From positions 1-41,084 of the forward strand of contig PSRI01000008.1 of assembly GCA_003175935.1 (NCBI GenBank): a stretch of 41,084 bases of DNA. The letters run 5' to 3'. This document shows positions 25,514-34,444 of this stretch, in pieces. The notes under the pieces are model-generated. The model did no database searches. It worked only from the letters and a program-made list of their open reading frames with translations, and was not told the origin of the DNA. The stretch's first letter is position 1. Each line of letters opens with the position of its first letter. The translations under genes were made by a program, and so were the position numbers. Source of the stretch: Bacteroidota bacterium. GTDB taxonomy: Bacteria; Bacteroidota; Bacteroidia; Chitinophagales; Chitinophagaceae.

Positions 25514-27049
25514 TTAGTGGATGACTCCTAAAGCTATCAGGAGAATCCTCAAGCTCGATATTATTACCAGTGCTCCAACAGATAAGAACATCGCCTTTAG
25601 GGGCAATTTCCCAACCAGCTTGGCCGCAATGGGTGCTGCAATGAATCCACCAATAATCAATCCAACGATAATCTGCCAATGACTAACTCCAATCATAGAA
25701 AAGAAAGTTAGTGCACTTGCCAGTGTAACAAAGAACTCTGAAATACTCACCGACCCGATCACATACCTTGGACTTCTCCCTTTGGATATCAGCGTACTGG
25801 TTACCAACGGGCCCCATCCTCCCCCACCAAATGAATCCAGGAATCCACCTGCACCAGCCAGCCAGCCTACCCTGCGTACCTTTTTAGGTTTCTTATTCTT
25901 CTTGTATGCAAAAGCTATAATTCTCAATCCCAATATCAAAGTATACGCTGCTAATATCGGTCTGATGTACTTCGCGTAGCTGTCACCGTATTTGGATAAT
26001 AAGTAAGCACCAATCACTGCACCTATTATTCCCGGAATCAGCAAAGCCTTGAATAATTTCTTATTTACGTTTCCGAATTTATAGTGACTGTATCCGGAAG
26101 CCCCACTCGCAAACATTTCCGCTGTGTGTACACTTCCGCTTATTGCAGACAAATTGATACCAAGTGACATCAATATGGTTGTGGAAGTAACTCCATATCC
26201 CATTCCTAACGCGCCATCAACCAGCTGCGCAAAAAAACCTGCAAAAATCATCCAGTAAAAACGGCTGTCTAAATTAGTAATTACATGTTTGCCAGAATTG
26301 ATCAAATCACCGAATGGCACATACGACAAAGTCAGTCTACCAACGAACATGAAAAATATTGCGAATAAACACCATGTTGCAATACGCTTCCATTTCCTTT
26401 CATTTTGTTGACGAATATCTGCATCGTCTTTTACCGAAAGGATCTTTGTAATATGATTTAATCTTTGAACTTTCTGCTCAAAGCTACCGTTCATTCTCTT
26501 CCTTATTTTTTCCATGTTATTTAAAACGTCGTCCAGTTCTTCAGGAAGCATTTCGGTAAACGCTTCTTTCAAACGCTTGGCAATGGTTGGTGATTTTCCA
26601 TTAGTTGAGATGGCAATTTTCAAATTGCCTTTTTTTACAACTGAACTCAAATAAAAATCACAGAGTTCCGGATCATCTGCCACATTAACAAGCAATCCCA
26701 ATTCATGGGCATCTTTAGTGATTACTTCACTCAGGACCTTATTATTAACTGCAACGATTACCAGGTCCGATCCTTCTAAATCAGATTTATCATATTCCTT
26801 TTGGTCGAGAATGATATTATTATGATGAAGTGCCAGCGAATGAACAGCGTGGTTGAATTCCCGAGCCACAACCCGAACAGATGTGCCAGGTGAATTTTGC
26901 AAAATGGCATTTAACTTCTCCAAACCAACATTTCCTCCTCCAAATAGCACCAGTTGCAATTGTTCCAACTTGATGAATACAGGAAACAAATTATTCTTGC
27001 CGGTCGCAACGGATGATATTGTTACAGATTTTTCCATTACTCTAATCAT
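25514..27049 (-). CDS. Fusion of siroheme synthase (CysG-N/Met8p) and TauE/SafE (TSUP) membrane permease
   Basis: The product has 511 residues with two unrelated parts. Residues about 20-205 are a precorrin-2 dehydrogenase/sirohydrochlorin ferrochelatase: G-G-G-N-V-G at 37-42 binds NAD, V-N-V-A-D-D-P-E-L-C-D-F-Y holds the catalytic Asp region, and S-T-N-G-K-S-P follows. Residues about 222-510 carry roughly eight membrane helices with the TSUP signatures (L-V-D-G-A-L-G-M-G-Y-G and the repeated G-G-F-L-D-S-F-G-G-G-G-W-G-P). The first part completes siroheme, the cofactor of the adjacent CysI, from the CobA product. The second probably moves sulfate, sulfite or another sulfur anion. It follows cysI by 8 bp. 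Confidence 0.92.
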   Translation of the reverse strand: MIRVMEKSVTISSVATGKNNLFPVFIKLEQLQLVLFGGGNVGLEKLNAILQNSPGTSVRVVAREFNHAVHSLALHHNNIILDQKEYDKSDLEGSDLVIVAVNNKVLSEVITKDAHELGLLVNVADDPELCDFYLSSVVKKGNLKIAISTNGKSPTIAKRLKEAFTEMLPEELDDVLNNMEKIRKRMNGSFEQKVQRLNHITKILSVKDDADIRQQNERKWKRIATWCLFAIFFMFVGRLTLSYVPFGDLINSGKHVITNLDSRFYWMIFAGFFAQLVDGALGMGYGVTSTTILMSLGINLSAISGSVHTAEMFASGASGYSHYKFGNVNKKLFKALLIPGIIGAVIGAYLLSKYGDSYAKYIRPILAAYTLILGLRIIAFAYKKNKKPKKVRRVGWLAGAGGFLDSFGGGGWGPLVTSTLISKGRSPRYVIGSVSISEFFVTLASALTFFSMIGVSHWQIIVGLIIGGFIAAPIAAKLVGKLPLKAMFLSVGALVIISSLRILLIALGVIH

Positions 27050-27057
27050 TTATGATT

Positions 27058-28728
27058 TTAATTCAACCATTTTCTGAATGCGAAATCTCCAAAAGTTTCC
27101 TGTAAATTTCTCTCTTTGCTATAAACCCCTAACAGCTGATCCAATTCGGATAAAATTCCTTCTTCGTTAAGATTCTCCTTATAAATCTTATTCAATCTTT
27201 TTCCTATTCTGTCCCCACCAAGGTATAAATTATATAACCCGTATGCGGTTCCTATGAATCCAATCTCGGCAATATAAGGTCTTGCACATCCATTGGGACA
27301 ACCAGTCATGCGAAGAATTATTTCTTCATTTCCCAAATTATATTTATCCAGGATAGGTTCGATCTTATTAATAAGTGTGGGCAAATATCTTTGCGCTTCA
27401 GCGAGTGCAAGCGGGCAGGTATTAAAAGCCACACAAGCCATTGCATTTCTTCTCAGCGCACGCGCTTTATCATTGTCTGCCTGCAAATGATACTTGCTTA
27501 ATATCGAATCAATTTCAGCTTTATCCTCATCAGCAATATCTGAAAGTATTAGATTTTGATTCGTTGTGAATCGAAAATTTGCTTTGCCGGTTTGAGCTAC
27601 TTCAAGTAATGCAGTTTTTAATGCCACATCCTGATCATCCCGAATCCTTCCATTCTCAATAAAAATGGTGAAATACCATTTGCCCTCATGATTTTGCTGC
27701 CAGCCGTAATAATCTTTCCTTTCAGTAAATTCATAAGGCTTCACCTTTTGAAGTGGATAACCATTTCTCTTGTCCAGCTCTGCCTTAAAATTATCAACTC
27801 CCATTTTGTCGAGCGTATATTTCAATCGCGACAATTTTCTGTCGCTCCTGTTTCCATAATCCCGCTGGATTGTAATAATATTATAAATGGTCTTCAGTAA
27901 TTTATCACCCGGTTCAGAAAATCCTATTTCAGTTCCCAACCTGGGATAAGTTTGCGCGTTACCGTGTGTAGTTCCTAAACCACCGCCAACAGCAATATTG
28001 AAACCTTTCAATTTTCCCTTTTCAACAATTGCAATCAACCCCAAATCGTTCCCAAAAACATCAACATCATTATTTGGTGGAATAACAATAGCAATCTTGA
28101 ATTTCCTTGGAAGGTATCTATCCTGGTATAAATCATCCGGCTCAGAGCTTTTGGTATCTGCCAGCGGTTGCTGGTCGAGCCACACTTCGTAATAGGCCCG
28201 GGTTTTGGGAAGCGCCATTTCACTAATGGTGCGAGCATACTGATAAATTTCTTCGTGTATCGGCGACTGTTTAGGATTAGCAGAGCATATCACGTTTCTA
28301 TTTACGTCGCCACAAGCCGCTATTGAATCGAGGTGAATTGTGTTAAACGACTTAATAGTTGGCTTGATATGAGATTTCAGGATGCCGTGCAATTGAATGG
28401 TTTGCCTCGTGGTAATCTTAATTACACCAGTAGAATGCTCACCCGCGATATGATGTAATTGAATCCATTGCTCCGGAGTCATAAAGCCGCCGGGCAATCT
28501 CAATCGAATCATAAATGAATACAACCATTCAAGCTTTTTTGCAGACCTTTCTTCCCTTCTGTCTCTGTCATCCTGTTGGTACATGCCATGAAACTTCACA
28601 AGCGCCTGATCATCTTCACGAAATGCTCCAGTGAGTTCATCATGCAAACTATCCTTCAAAGTGCCCCGCAGGCCCCTGCTTTGAGTTTTAATTCTTTCTG
28701 TTGGAGATAAATTGTTTTTGTCAGACAT
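27058..28728 (-). CDS. cysI: Sulfite reductase hemoprotein (beta) subunit
   Basis: The product has 556 residues, close to CysI length. The siroheme and 4Fe-4S ligands are visible in C-V-A-F-N-T-C-P-L-A-L-A-E-A and T-G-C-P-N-G-C-A-R-P; the partner loop R-Q-T-I-Q-L-H-G and the G-G-D-R-I-G-K-R-L and Y-K-E-N stretches agree with CysI. It reduces sulfite to sulfide using electrons from the flavoprotein gene just upstream (42-bp gap). Cofactor genes (CobA and the CysG-N fusion) flank the pair. It is cytoplasmic. Confidence 0.95.
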   Translation of the reverse strand: MSDKNNLSPTERIKTQSRGLRGTLKDSLHDELTGAFREDDQALVKFHGMYQQDDRDRREERSAKKLEWLYSFMIRLRLPGGFMTPEQWIQLHHIAGEHSTGVIKITTRQTIQLHGILKSHIKPTIKSFNTIHLDSIAACGDVNRNVICSANPKQSPIHEEIYQYARTISEMALPKTRAYYEVWLDQQPLADTKSSEPDDLYQDRYLPRKFKIAIVIPPNNDVDVFGNDLGLIAIVEKGKLKGFNIAVGGGLGTTHGNAQTYPRLGTEIGFSEPGDKLLKTIYNIITIQRDYGNRSDRKLSRLKYTLDKMGVDNFKAELDKRNGYPLQKVKPYEFTERKDYYGWQQNHEGKWYFTIFIENGRIRDDQDVALKTALLEVAQTGKANFRFTTNQNLILSDIADEDKAEIDSILSKYHLQADNDKARALRRNAMACVAFNTCPLALAEAQRYLPTLINKIEPILDKYNLGNEEIILRMTGCPNGCARPYIAEIGFIGTAYGLYNLYLGGDRIGKRLNKIYKENLNEEGILSELDQLLGVYSKERNLQETFGDFAFRKWLN

Positions 28729-28770
28729 ACAGTCAAATCGAATTTCCGTCTATAAAATCTTTTCTATTTC

Positions 28771-30465
28771 TTAATATACATCCTTTAAATACCTTCCTTC
28801 GTCTTTAAGTTGCTCGAGATACGCCAATGCATCAGCTTCAGATTTACCACCCTGTCTCGAAATAATTAGCAACAAAGTATTTTCTACATCCTTACTCATT
28901 GGCTCTTTCGCTCCGCATACATACAAATAAGCCCCGCCGCTCAACCAACTCCAAAATTCCTTCGAGTGTTCAAGCATTTTGTGCTGCACGTACACTTTCC
29001 ATTGTTGATCGCGACTGAATGCCAGGCTCACATTGCTCAGCACACCTGTCTGCACCCAATTTTGTATTTCAGTCTGATATAAAAAATCACTCGTAAAATG
29101 CTGGTCGCCGAAAAACAACCAGTTTCTTCCGGAGGCACCTGTAGCATCTCTTTGTGCAATGAAAGAACGGAAGGGTGCTATGCCAGTTCCCGGACCGATC
29201 ATAATCACATCCCTTTCGGGTGCAGGTAATTTAAACTGGAGATTCTTGTGAACATAAAATTCTAATTCGGTCTCTTCTTCAATTTTAGAAAGATACTCGG
29301 AGCAAAGTCCGAATTTCTCTTCTGCATTTACATTAAACTTGTCGAGGGCAACAGTAATATGCACTTCACCACTATGCGCCTCAGGTGAAGATGAAACAGA
29401 ATATAATCTTGGAACAATGGGCTCCAGGATTTCCAGTACTTTTTCAAACTGAGATTCGTCCTTCACCGGATAAATCCGCAGCAGATCCAATAAATCAATT
29501 CTTGTATCAGGAATTTCCTGCTTTACTATGGTAGAATATTTTTTGACAACACGCTCTGGCAGATGAACAATATTGAGTCGGTTTCCAAGAATTTGCTTCA
29601 AAGAAATTCTCTCCCCTTTATAATCAATTTGCGATTCGCCATCGGCACCTGCCAGTGCAAGAATATTGGTAACAATATCTTTTTTATTATGAGGAACGAT
29701 CCCGATAGAATCTCCGGGTTCATAATCTGCACCGTCTTCAATTGCCAATTCAATATGGTGCGTTTGTTTTCCAGAACCTGTGTCGTTCAGATTGGTATTC
29801 GAAATAACAATTCCCGAATAATTTTTCTTGTGTTTATGTTTTTTTGAAGCAGCAGGAACAGGCACGTTACCGTTCCCATCTGCCAAAACATTTAATACCT
29901 GGAAAAACCATGCATTCGCTTCTTCAGTATAGTCAGTGTCACATTTCTGAAGGGGAACAATCCTGGAAGCACCCAATTTTAGAAGTTGATGATCCACATC
30001 TTCTCCGGCCTTACAAAAAAGAGGGTATGATGTGTCTCCTAATGCGAGCACTCCAAATTTGAGTTTGTTCAGTGAAAGTTTATTCTGAAAAATATGATCG
30101 TAGAATTTCTTTGCAGTAGCAGGAGGTTCTCCATCGCCCTGAGTACTCATCACTATGAATAAATACTCTTCTTTAGGAAGATCATTCAGACGATATTGAT
30201 CTAATCCGGATAATTTTACATTCACTCCGGCCTTTTTTGCTTTTGCTGCAAATTCAGTCGCTAACTTTTTTGAGTTACCGGTTTCGGTTCCAAACAGTAC
30301 AGAAATCTTATTAACTTTTAGCCCTGGCGGAGCAACTTCAACTCCATTGCCATGCGATTCACCCAATACCAATCCAGCAAGGAATCCATTCATCCAGATC
30401 AATTCTTCCCGGGATGCATTAGTTATAAGTTCCTGAAATGTTTTCAACTTAGGCTCTGCTAACAT
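28771..30465 (-). CDS. cysJ: Sulfite reductase flavoprotein (alpha) subunit
   Basis: The product has 564 residues. After about 50 residues comes an FMN-binding flavodoxin domain (F-G-T-E-T-G-N-S at 58-65, then S-T-Q-G-D-G-E-P-P-A). It is followed by an FAD domain of the cytochrome P450 reductase type (P-R-L-Y-S-V-S-S-S) and an NADPH domain (G-P-G-T-G-I-A-P-F-R, Y-V-C-G-A-K). It passes electrons from NADPH to CysI. The start overlaps the cobA stop by 17 bp, indicating coupled translation. Confidence 0.95.
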   Translation of the reverse strand: MLAEPKLKTFQELITNASREELIWMNGFLAGLVLGESHGNGVEVAPPGLKVNKISVLFGTETGNSKKLATEFAAKAKKAGVNVKLSGLDQYRLNDLPKEEYLFIVMSTQGDGEPPATAKKFYDHIFQNKLSLNKLKFGVLALGDTSYPLFCKAGEDVDHQLLKLGASRIVPLQKCDTDYTEEANAWFFQVLNVLADGNGNVPVPAASKKHKHKKNYSGIVISNTNLNDTGSGKQTHHIELAIEDGADYEPGDSIGIVPHNKKDIVTNILALAGADGESQIDYKGERISLKQILGNRLNIVHLPERVVKKYSTIVKQEIPDTRIDLLDLLRIYPVKDESQFEKVLEILEPIVPRLYSVSSSPEAHSGEVHITVALDKFNVNAEEKFGLCSEYLSKIEEETELEFYVHKNLQFKLPAPERDVIMIGPGTGIAPFRSFIAQRDATGASGRNWLFFGDQHFTSDFLYQTEIQNWVQTGVLSNVSLAFSRDQQWKVYVQHKMLEHSKEFWSWLSGGAYLYVCGAKEPMSKDVENTLLLIISRQGGKSEADALAYLEQLKDEGRYLKDVY

Positions 30466-31303
30466 GTTCTTCCTGATTATTTTGTTTGATATCGTTTTTC
30501 AATGTGGCTACGGTCTTAAAATAATTTGCTCTGCTATCGCCATTTTGCAACCAAGCAAAAGATTCATGCAATCCAACCACCTTTCCAATTATTACGAGAG
30601 ATGGAGATTTCAATTTGATGCCCTGCAGTTTTTGATGGTATTCGTATACGCCACTCACCATCACCTGCTGCATCGGAGTAGTTGCCTGTTCAACTATTGC
30701 GACTTTTCTATCGTCTTTAACACCATATTTGATAAGGTTTGTAATAACGCCATCAATAGTTTCTGCAGACATATAAAACACCAGCGTATCATCAGTACCT
30801 GCCAATTCTTTCCAATAGGTATCTGTAACAATGTCCGACCGGTAATAAGTAAGAAACCGGACTGCAATAGCGTAATTTCTCGCAGTAAGCGGAATGCCCG
30901 AATATGCAGCAGCCCCTAATGCAGCCGTGATACCCGGAACAATCTCGTATGGAATTTGATGCTTCACCAGTTCTTCCAATTCATCGAACACATTGGAGAA
31001 AATACTTACATCACCGCCTTTCAACCGCACCACATATTTTCCTTTGCTGTAATGCTCAACAATCAATTCATTGATATATTCCTGGGGAGTAGAAAGTCCG
31101 GTCCTGCATTGTTTGCCAACATAAATCACTTCGGCATCCGCATTTACATATTCCTGCAAAATCACTTCACTAACAAGCCGGTCTGTCAATACCACGTCAG
31201 CTCTTTGCAGATGCCGAACGGCCTTCATGGTAATCAGCTCAGGATCTCCCGGACCCGCTCCGATTAGTATGACTTTGCCTTTATTGGTATTTCCTGTATT
31301 CAT
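30449..31303 (-). CDS. cobA: Uroporphyrinogen-III C-methyltransferase
   Basis: The product has 284 residues. The SAM-dependent methyltransferase signature G-A-G-P-G-D-P-E-L-I-T is at 15-25 and G-I-T-A-A-L-G-A-A-A-Y-S-G-I-P-L-T lies mid-protein. It converts uroporphyrinogen III to precorrin-2, which the CysG-N domain two genes on turns into siroheme for CysI. A TAGTCTA-type operator (31305-31327) ends 2 bp before the ATG. The 86-bp gap to cysN holds only this site, so cobA may be both an operon member and the first gene of a sub-operon. Confidence 0.94.
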   Translation of the reverse strand: MNTGNTNKGKVILIGAGPGDPELITMKAVRHLQRADVVLTDRLVSEVILQEYVNADAEVIYVGKQCRTGLSTPQEYINELIVEHYSKGKYVVRLKGGDVSIFSNVFDELEELVKHQIPYEIVPGITAALGAAAYSGIPLTARNYAIAVRFLTYYRSDIVTDTYWKELAGTDDTLVFYMSAETIDGVITNLIKYGVKDDRKVAIVEQATTPMQQVMVSGVYEYHQKLQGIKLKSPSLVIIGKVVGLHESFAWLQNGDSRANYFKTVATLKNDIKQNNQEEHVSRA

Positions 31304-31304
31304 T

Positions 31305-31327
31305 TAGTCTACTTTATTAGTAGGGTA
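31305..31327. promoter_or_regulatory. Putative sulfur-regulon operator, site C
   Basis: TAGTCTA (31305-31311), 9-bp spacer, TAGGGTA (31321-31327): the same layout as sites A, B and D with two changes in one arm. It begins 2 bp upstream of the cobA start codon, in the cysN-cobA gap. Confidence 0.6.
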
Positions 31328-31389
31328 TTTGTGCAAAAAAATTTATTCAGTTATACGCCTGTTTTTTAATTTTTTTCTCATGAAAATGA

Positions 31390-32631
31390 TTATTGAATCA
31401 TGCAAGCGCCGACGGTCACATTGCTTGTTTCATCAATCAGAATTGCTCCGCCATTTGCACGCAGCTCTTTATAAGTGTCGTATGACACCGGAGAAGCTGT
31501 TTTGATAGAGGCCCTCACGATATCATTGAGTTCTGCCTGGGCAGGGGAATATTTTTTCTCCAGACTATTAACATCGAGTTTATATTCCAGTTCTTTCACA
31601 ATCGCCCTAACTCTGGTGCTGTTAATCTGAAGCAGATATTTGTTTCCAGGTATCAATGGCTTATTATCCATCCAGCACAACAATACTTCCAGCTCATTGG
31701 ATATTTTTGGCTGATCTTTTCTGAGTGCAACAGTATCACCCCGACTGATATCAATATCATCTTCAAGTTGCATGATGATACTTTGTGGTGCAAATGCTTC
31801 GGGTACTGCGTTTCCCCCCAGTTCGAGAGATTTGATTTTACTATTCAAACCCGAAGGAATTAAGGTTACTTCATCCCCTACTTTATAAATCCCACTGATG
31901 ATTTTTCCTGCATAACCACGATAGTCGTGCAATTCTTCGGTTTGTGGACGAACAACATATTGAATCGGAAATCTTGCGTGTGTAAGGTCAATGTCCTGCT
32001 CCACATGAACGTCCTCCAGGAAATTCAGTAGTGGTTCCCCTTCATACCAGGAAAAATTAATGGATTTGGAAACAATATTATCGCCATTCAGCGCACTAAT
32101 TGGAATATAAGTAATCTCTTTCAGGCCCAGCGTTTTCGCAAGATCTGCATACTCGATCACGATGTTGTTATAAACATCCTGACTATAATTCACGAGATCC
32201 ATTTTATTAATGGCAACTACTACGTGAGGAATGTTCAGGAGTGAAGCAATGATGCTGTGTCTGCGAGTTTGTTCTACAACTCCATTTCTCGCATCAACCA
32301 AAATAATAATAAGGTCAGAATTTGATGCCCCCGTAACCATGTTGCGGGTATATTGAATATGCCCGGGTGCATCTGCAATTATGAATTTGCGTTTGGGGGT
32401 AGAAAAATATTTATAGGCAACATCAATGGTAATTCCCTGCTCGCGTTCTGCGCGCAAACCATCAGTAAGAAGTGCAAGATCAATTTCACCTTCATCCTTG
32501 TTCTTACTCTGCTTCTCAATAGCTTCCAGCTGATCGATCATAATACTCTTACTATCGTAGAGTAATCGACCGATTAACGTGCTTTTGCCATCGTCTACAC
32601 TTCCCGCAGTTATAAATCGCAACAGATCCAT
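31390..32631 (-). CDS. cysN: Sulfate adenylyltransferase subunit 1 (GTPase)
   Basis: The product has 413 residues and is an EF-Tu-like GTPase: G1 G-S-V-D-D-G-K-S at 10-17, G3 D-A-P-G-H at 87-91, G4 N-K-M-D at 142-145, followed by two beta-barrel domains. It drives ATP sulfurylase (CysD) to make APS from sulfate. It is a bare CysN without a fused APS kinase, shorter than the fused CysNC form, which fits the APS-reducing CysH upstream. Gap to cysD is 34 bp. Confidence 0.95.
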   Translation of the reverse strand: MDLLRFITAGSVDDGKSTLIGRLLYDSKSIMIDQLEAIEKQSKNKDEGEIDLALLTDGLRAEREQGITIDVAYKYFSTPKRKFIIADAPGHIQYTRNMVTGASNSDLIIILVDARNGVVEQTRRHSIIASLLNIPHVVVAINKMDLVNYSQDVYNNIVIEYADLAKTLGLKEITYIPISALNGDNIVSKSINFSWYEGEPLLNFLEDVHVEQDIDLTHARFPIQYVVRPQTEELHDYRGYAGKIISGIYKVGDEVTLIPSGLNSKIKSLELGGNAVPEAFAPQSIIMQLEDDIDISRGDTVALRKDQPKISNELEVLLCWMDNKPLIPGNKYLLQINSTRVRAIVKELEYKLDVNSLEKKYSPAQAELNDIVRASIKTASPVSYDTYKELRANGGAILIDETSNVTVGACMIQ

Positions 32632-32665
32632 TGAAAATTGGTATTGGTTGTTCTTAATCTAATTT

Positions 32666-33571
32666 TTAGAAATATCCATTTTTCTTACGGTCTTCCATAG
32701 CCGCTTCAGAAAATTTATCATCAATCCTTGTTTCACCGCGTTCACTGGTTTTTGTTGCAGTGATTTCACGGATAATATCATCAATATTAGTGGCATTTGA
32801 TTCCACTGCAGCTGTACATGTCATATCACCCACAGTACGATATCTCACTTTTTTATTTACGATGGAATCGCCTTCATCAATCCTGATAAATTCAGAAACA
32901 GCCACAAGTTGTCCTTCATGCTCCAGAACCTGTCTTTCATGAGCAAAATATATCGAAGGCAGATCTATTTTTTCTCTTCTTATGTAATTCCACACGTCCA
33001 GTTCGGTCCAGTTGCTAATCGGAAACACCCGCACATTTTCGCCCTTATTTATTTTTCCGTTATAAATGTTCCACAATTCGGGTCTTTGACGGCGTGGTTC
33101 CCATTGACCGAATTCATCACGAACGGAAAAAATTCTTTCTTTAGCGCGAGCTTTTTCTTCGTCTCTTCTAGCTCCGCCTATGCAGGCATCAAATTCAAAT
33201 TCCTGTATCGCATCAAGCAGCGTATAAGTTTGAAGCTGATTCCTGCTTGCAAATTTTCCTTTTTGTTCTGTGAGTTTTTTTGCGCGAATAGTATCTTCTA
33301 CTTTTCTAACAATCAACTTTTCTCCAATCCTTTCTGCCAACTGATCCCTGAAATCAAGTGCTTCAGGAAAATTATGACCCGTGTCTATATGTACTAATGG
33401 AAATGGAAATTTCCCCGGTCTGAAAGCTTTTAATGCTAAATGCACAAGTGTAATGGAATCCTTTCCACCACTAAACAGCAGGGCTGGCCTTTCAAATTGC
33501 CCGGCCACTTCACGAAATATGTGAATGGCTTCCGACTCCAACTGATCCAAATAGTCCAACTGATGACTCAT
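32666..33571 (-). CDS. cysD: Sulfate adenylyltransferase subunit 2
   Basis: The product has 301 residues, standard for CysD. The PP-loop S-G-G-K-D-S is at 34-39, followed by L-V-H-I-D-T-G-H-N-F-P-E and the typical R-R-D-E-E-K-A-R-A-K-E-R. It transfers AMP from ATP to sulfate, activated by CysN. It lies 5 bp after cysH, so the two are co-translated or nearly so. Confidence 0.96.
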   Translation of the reverse strand: MSHQLDYLDQLESEAIHIFREVAGQFERPALLFSGGKDSITLVHLALKAFRPGKFPFPLVHIDTGHNFPEALDFRDQLAERIGEKLIVRKVEDTIRAKKLTEQKGKFASRNQLQTYTLLDAIQEFEFDACIGGARRDEEKARAKERIFSVRDEFGQWEPRRQRPELWNIYNGKINKGENVRVFPISNWTELDVWNYIRREKIDLPSIYFAHERQVLEHEGQLVAVSEFIRIDEGDSIVNKKVRYRTVGDMTCTAAVESNATNIDDIIREITATKTSERGETRIDDKFSEAAMEDRKKNGYF

Positions 33572-33576
33572 AACTG

Positions 33577-34335
33577 CTATCCGTTAATAGTTTTAATTTC
33601 TTCTATTGAATTCTCCACTTCATGAACATGTAATCCGCACTCTTTCTTACTTGCATCTTCCCACCACCATCTTCCGGCTCTGAAATCTTCACCGGCTCTT
33701 ATCGCTCTTGTGCATGGTGCACATCCGATACTCACGAACCCTTTATCATGAAGTGGGTTGTAAGGAATATTATATTCATCTATCAAAGCCCGAACTTGTT
33801 TGGTATCCCAATTCAGCAGAGGATGATATTTAATGATATTGTTAGTTGCATCCCATTCTACCTGATCTGTATTTATTCTTTCAGGAGAATGTTCTGCACG
33901 AATGCCCGTGATCCAGAGCTTTTTGTCTTTAATGGCTCTTTGTAAAGGTTCCACTTTACGAATGAAACAGCATTGTTTGCGATTTTCAACTGATTCGTAA
34001 AAACTATTTGGACCTTTTTCTGCAACAAATTTCTGCAATGAATTTGCCTGAGGATAATATGCGATAATGGGCTGTCCGTATTTTTCTAAAGTTCTCGTCC
34101 ACGTAGAATAAGTCTCAGGAAATAATCTTCCAGTATCCAACGTGAAAACTTCGATATCTAACTTTTCAGAAAAAATAAAATGTGTGATGAGCTGGTCTTC
34201 GAAACTAAAGCTGGAAGAAAAAACGGCCTGACCAGGAAATTTTTCACTGATCCTCCTGAGATTAGTAACAATTTCGGGGGAGCTTGTAAGTAGTATTGTT
34301 TCCTGTATTTCGCTTTGATGGACCTTTTGAGACAT
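33577..34335 (-). CDS. cysH: Assimilatory adenylyl-sulfate (APS) reductase
   Basis: The product has 252 residues. Besides the PAPS-reductase-like PP fold (S-S-S-F-S-F-E-D and L-D-T-G-R-L-F-P-E), it has Cys122-Cys123 and Cys205-x2-Cys208, the four ligands of the 4Fe-4S cluster that marks APS rather than PAPS reductases, and the catalytic Cys233 in K-E-C-G-L-H. It makes sulfite from APS with thioredoxin as reductant. No APS kinase gene is present in the cluster, in agreement. It is the first structural gene of the cys operon and is preceded by the Cys6 leader ORF. Confidence 0.95.
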   Translation of the reverse strand: MSQKVHQSEIQETILLTSSPEIVTNLRRISEKFPGQAVFSSSFSFEDQLITHFIFSEKLDIEVFTLDTGRLFPETYSTWTRTLEKYGQPIIAYYPQANSLQKFVAEKGPNSFYESVENRKQCCFIRKVEPLQRAIKDKKLWITGIRAEHSPERINTDQVEWDATNNIIKYHPLLNWDTKQVRALIDEYNIPYNPLHDKGFVSIGCAPCTRAIRAGEDFRAGRWWWEDASKKECGLHVHEVENSIEEIKTING

Positions 34336-34356
34336 ATTTCAATTCATTGACGGGGC

Positions 34357-34395
34357 AAAAACATCGTTGTGAAGTAAGATTATTATCTACAACAA
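34357..34395 (-). terminator. Candidate attenuator hairpin overlapping the Cys codons of the cysH leader
   Basis: On the minus strand TTGTTGT (34395 to 34389, within the last three Cys codons) can pair with ACAACGA (34370 to 34364): seven pairs, one of them U-G. An inner AGAT/ATCT stem lies in the loop and TGTTTTTG follows (five T at 34361-34357). It is modest in strength, but its 5' arm is exactly where a Cys-starved ribosome would sit. Inference. Confidence 0.4.
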
Positions 34396-34430
34396 CAGCA
34401 ACAACAACTATATAAATGCTTTTTTACCAT
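34383..34430 (-). CDS. Polycysteine leader peptide of the cys operon (MVKKHLYSCCCCCCR)
   Basis: An ATG at 34430 on the minus strand opens 15 codons ending in TAA; residues 9-14 are six consecutive cysteines (TGT TGT TGC TGT TGT TGT, 34406 down to 34389). It begins about 30 nt after the predicted transcription start, is the first ORF of the transcript, and ends 47 bp before cysH. Six Cys codons in a row directly ahead of the operon that makes the sulfide for cysteine is the signature of an amino-acid attenuation leader peptide, as in trp and his leaders; polycysteine ORFs with this job are known in mycobacteria. The codons are seen directly; translation and stalling are inferred. Confidence 0.85.
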   Translation of the reverse strand: MVKKHLYSCCCCCCR

Positions 34431-34444
34431 CAAAGCGATTTTAA

